In this document: positions 6,281-6,490 of the stretch, in pieces
How positions within the stretch are numbered: position 1 is the first letter of the stretch
How the letters are laid out: each line of letters opens with the position of its first letter
Source: PVC group bacterium
Lineage (GTDB): Bacteria > Verrucomicrobiota > Kiritimatiellia > SS1-B-03-39 > UBA6053
Direction of reading: 5' to 3'
DNA: 6,490 nt
Assembly (NCBI GenBank): GCA_003565035.1
Contig: PXDP01000071.1
Location: forward strand, 1 to 6,490
The notes under the pieces: model-generated
Seen by the model: only the letters and a program-made list of their open reading frames with translations
The model's database searches: none
Told to the model about the DNA's origin: nothing
Program-made: the position numbers and the translations under genes

Positions 6281-6490
6281 ATGTGCTTCATCCTCCATAT
6301 TGCTTCGAAATACAAAATTCCACGAGTCCAATGGGATGAGAAGGACAGGCACGTATGCATCGAAAATACCCACGGTAATCCCGACCATGTGCGATATCAT
6401 TTTACTCTTCCCGAGGTTGCATATGTGGGATCGAGTTTAGGATGCGGCTGCGGATTTCGTTCTGTAACACTCCAGAACGGTGGCTGGCCA
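6281..6490 (+). CDS. Conserved protein of unknown function with GCGCGF motif, N-terminal part
   Basis: Seventy codons are open from ATG at 6281 to the window edge, beginning MCFILHIASKYKIPRVQWDE. A TAA in frame at 6272-6274, two codons before the ATG, means no earlier start is possible. The composition is protein-like, and the segment FTLPEVAYVGSSLGCGCGF (41-59) has a strand pattern ending in a Cys-rich turn with C55 and C57. I recall small uncharacterised bacterial proteins that start MC.ILYIAS, carry a WDE block near residue 20 and have YVGS..GCGCGF near residue 55; I cannot name a domain for them. The cysteines may bind metal, but that is a guess. No ribosome binding site is visible (only an A-run precedes the ATG). 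The gene is divergent from the TA/Wadjet operon and separated from it by repeats, so no functional link is implied. The C-terminus is outside the window. Confidence 0.7.
   Translation, partial: MCFILHIASKYKIPRVQWDEKDRHVCIENTHGNPDHVRYHFTLPEVAYVGSSLGCGCGFRSVTLQNGGWP

Noticed and set aside
6168..6440. 90-residue plus-strand frame at the right edge
   Set aside because: It overlaps the 6281 frame, which has a better protein-like pattern, a conserved-looking GCGCGF motif and no stop before the window edge; this frame instead ends at 6440 and starts inside the stem-loop element.

Overview
The window holds a minus-strand operon on the left and centre, a gene-free but repeat-rich spacer, and the start of a divergent plus-strand gene at the right edge. 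The left part is GC-rich (roughly 60% or more by eye), while the toxin-antitoxin genes and the right flank are clearly more AT-rich. The organism cannot be named from the sequence. The weak or absent Shine-Dalgarno sites and the paired TTTCCG/CGGAAA dyads remind me of Verrucomicrobiota/Kiritimatiellota-type genomes, but this is recollection, not a measurement.

Layout in transcription order on the minus strand: a Phd/YefM-family antitoxin (5630-5388), a PIN-domain VapC-like toxin (5391-4951), a 1358-residue SMC/MukB-like ATPase of the TIGR02680 type (4941-865), and the N-terminal 288 residues of a TIGR02679/DUF2399-type protein (865-1, cut by the window edge). The last two are the JetC motor and JetD nuclease of a Wadjet anti-plasmid system, by gene content the type with DUF2397/DUF2398/DUF2399 partners (type III as I recall the naming). 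The junctions are tight: a 4-base ATGA overlap, a 9-base gap and a 1-base TGATG overlap. A good promoter, TTGACC-16-TAAAAT, lies directly in front of the antitoxin and predicts a leaderless mRNA.

The main oddity is that the family normally has two genes, the kleisin jetA and the KITE-like jetB, directly upstream of jetC. Here that place is taken by a toxin-antitoxin pair, and beyond it come only repeats and a divergent gene. Either jetA and jetB lie past jetD outside the window, or this is a rearranged or incomplete Wadjet locus fused to a TA module.

The spacer (about 5645-6280) contains three separate repeat structures: two dyads (5747-5802), a degenerate tandem array with a period near 20-21 bp (5918-6041), and a cluster of stem-loops (6092-6178). 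The right edge opens a 70-codon plus-strand coding segment from 6281 with a GCGCGF motif, probably a conserved protein of unknown function.
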